This document shows positions 16,441-16,810 of a stretch of 16,810 bases of DNA, piece by piece; within the stretch, counting starts at the first letter, position 1, and the number at the start of each line of letters is the position of its first letter. Source of the stretch: Trachipleistophora hominis (taxonomy: Eukaryota; Microsporidia; Pleistophoridae); NCBI GenBank assembly GCA_000316135.1, contig JH993873.1, positions 4,094-20,903 on the forward strand, given 5' to 3'. Below the pieces are notes generated by a model. That model ran no database searches, was not told the origin of the DNA, and saw only the letters and a program-made list of their open reading frames with translations. Position numbers and translations under genes: made by a program.

Positions 16441-16608
16441 ATGTATATAAAATCAACTTTGGAAGTTAATGATCAACGAACTTCACATATTCGGCTTTCA
16501 GAATATAACTCGTTTATGAAAAATAATGATCTTGTAATACCTTCACTTGTTGATTTGATTAAAGATGTTCTGTATTTGCCGTGTTGTTTGGATATTTATC
16601 ATAGTTGA
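16441..16608 (+). CDS. Possible small ORF, unknown
   Basis: The ORF has 55 codons from an ATG, divergent from guanylate kinase, with protein-like composition (RLSEYNSFMKNNDLVIPSLV) but no CCC signal and no known motif. It ends 12 bp before the direct repeat of the right-edge insertion. It could be a gene fragment. Confidence 0.2.
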   Translation: MYIKSTLEVNDQRTSHIRLSEYNSFMKNNDLVIPSLVDLIKDVLYLPCCLDIYHS

Positions 16609-16620
16609 AGAGGTTCTTCT

Positions 16621-16632
16621 ATTTAATCCTCG
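16621..16632. repeat. Left 12-bp target-site duplication of the right-edge insertion
   Basis: ATTTAATCCTCG recurs exactly at 16728-16739. Confidence 0.5.
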
Positions 16633-16727
16633 CCATGAACTAAAAGCCATTAGTGGCCCAGCCAGTCTCGGACAAGGGGAACGTGTGAGGTGATTTGGTG
16701 AATAAAAAAACATATACACAAAAAACC
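16633..16727 (+). mobile_element. 95-bp retroposon-like insertion with A-rich tail
   Basis: The 95 bp between exact 12-bp direct repeats begin with a G+C-rich segment (GCCATTAGTGGCCCAGCC, then CTCGGACAAGGGGAACG) and end in an A-rich tail (AATAAAAAAAC ... ACAAAAAACC). There are no terminal inverted repeats. An A-rich 3' end plus a long target duplication is the signature of a reverse-transcribed RNA inserted by a LINE-type machinery. Only weak similarity to the 244-bp insertion could be found, so it may be another family or a retroposed cellular RNA. I could not identify the source RNA. Confidence 0.45.
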
Positions 16728-16739
16728 ATTTAATCCTCG
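16728..16739. repeat. Right 12-bp target-site duplication of the right-edge insertion
   Basis: An exact second copy of ATTTAATCCTCG, directly after the A-rich tail. Confidence 0.5.
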
Positions 16740-16810
16740 AGTTTTCACAGGAATAATATGTCAGAAAGCAATTGTCACTAGATTTATCAATTCATACTAT
16801 AAGTACTGTT

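Noticed and set aside
1..16810. CRISPR arrays, bacterial-type operons or Shine-Dalgarno sites
   Set aside because: The genes are eukaryotic and isolated; no regularly spaced repeats or ribosome-binding sites were seen.

Overview
The window looks like a microsporidian chromosome segment. The sequence is strongly A+T-rich. The recognisable genes are reduced eukaryotic informational or housekeeping genes without introns: a Trm6-like tRNA m1A58 methyltransferase subunit, an eIF4E-like cap-binding protein, a KH-domain RNA-binding protein, a TFIIH Tfb1/p62-like subunit, a glutaredoxin and a guanylate kinase, plus a short coiled-coil protein resembling prefoldin. Several genes carry a CCC triplet 0-6 nt before the chosen ATG, a known microsporidian translation-start signature, and an AATAAA that overlaps or touches the stop codon. 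Recognised genes fill only about 4.5 kb of 16.8 kb, so this is an expanded, gene-poor microsporidian genome rather than a compact Encephalitozoon-type one. I cannot name the species.

Layout. 1-4473 holds no convincing intact gene. It has a degenerate repeat at the left edge, an ORF remnant (1876-2109) and a broken minus-strand gene (2781-3483). 4474-5981 is a convergent pair: the prefoldin-like ORF (+) and TRM6 (-), whose stop codons lie 5 bp apart and share a palindromic AATAAATTTATT. eIF4E (+) is at 6979-7527. From 7528 to 9917 there are a short truncated retroposon tail, a decayed coding-like stretch and a 95-bp MITE-like element. The KH gene (-) and TFB1 (+) are divergent across a ~350-bp spacer, and TFB1 has an apparent -1 frameshift. 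A small CCC-preceded ORF follows at 12172. Glutaredoxin (-) is at 13088-13567 and guanylate kinase (-) at 15817-16353. Between them, a second copy of the left-edge repeat (inverted) is interrupted by a G+C-rich 244-bp insertion with a 17-bp target-site duplication. A further 95-bp insertion with a 12-bp duplication lies near the right edge.

How the parts relate. There is no operon. Each gene stands alone and the functions are general: tRNA modification, mRNA cap recognition, transcription/repair, redox and nucleotide metabolism. The main biological interest lies in the intergenic DNA, where gene relics and small non-autonomous insertions with clear duplications have accumulated, and in the compact start and stop/poly(A) signals.

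All identifications come from reading motifs by eye. No database or alignment program was used.
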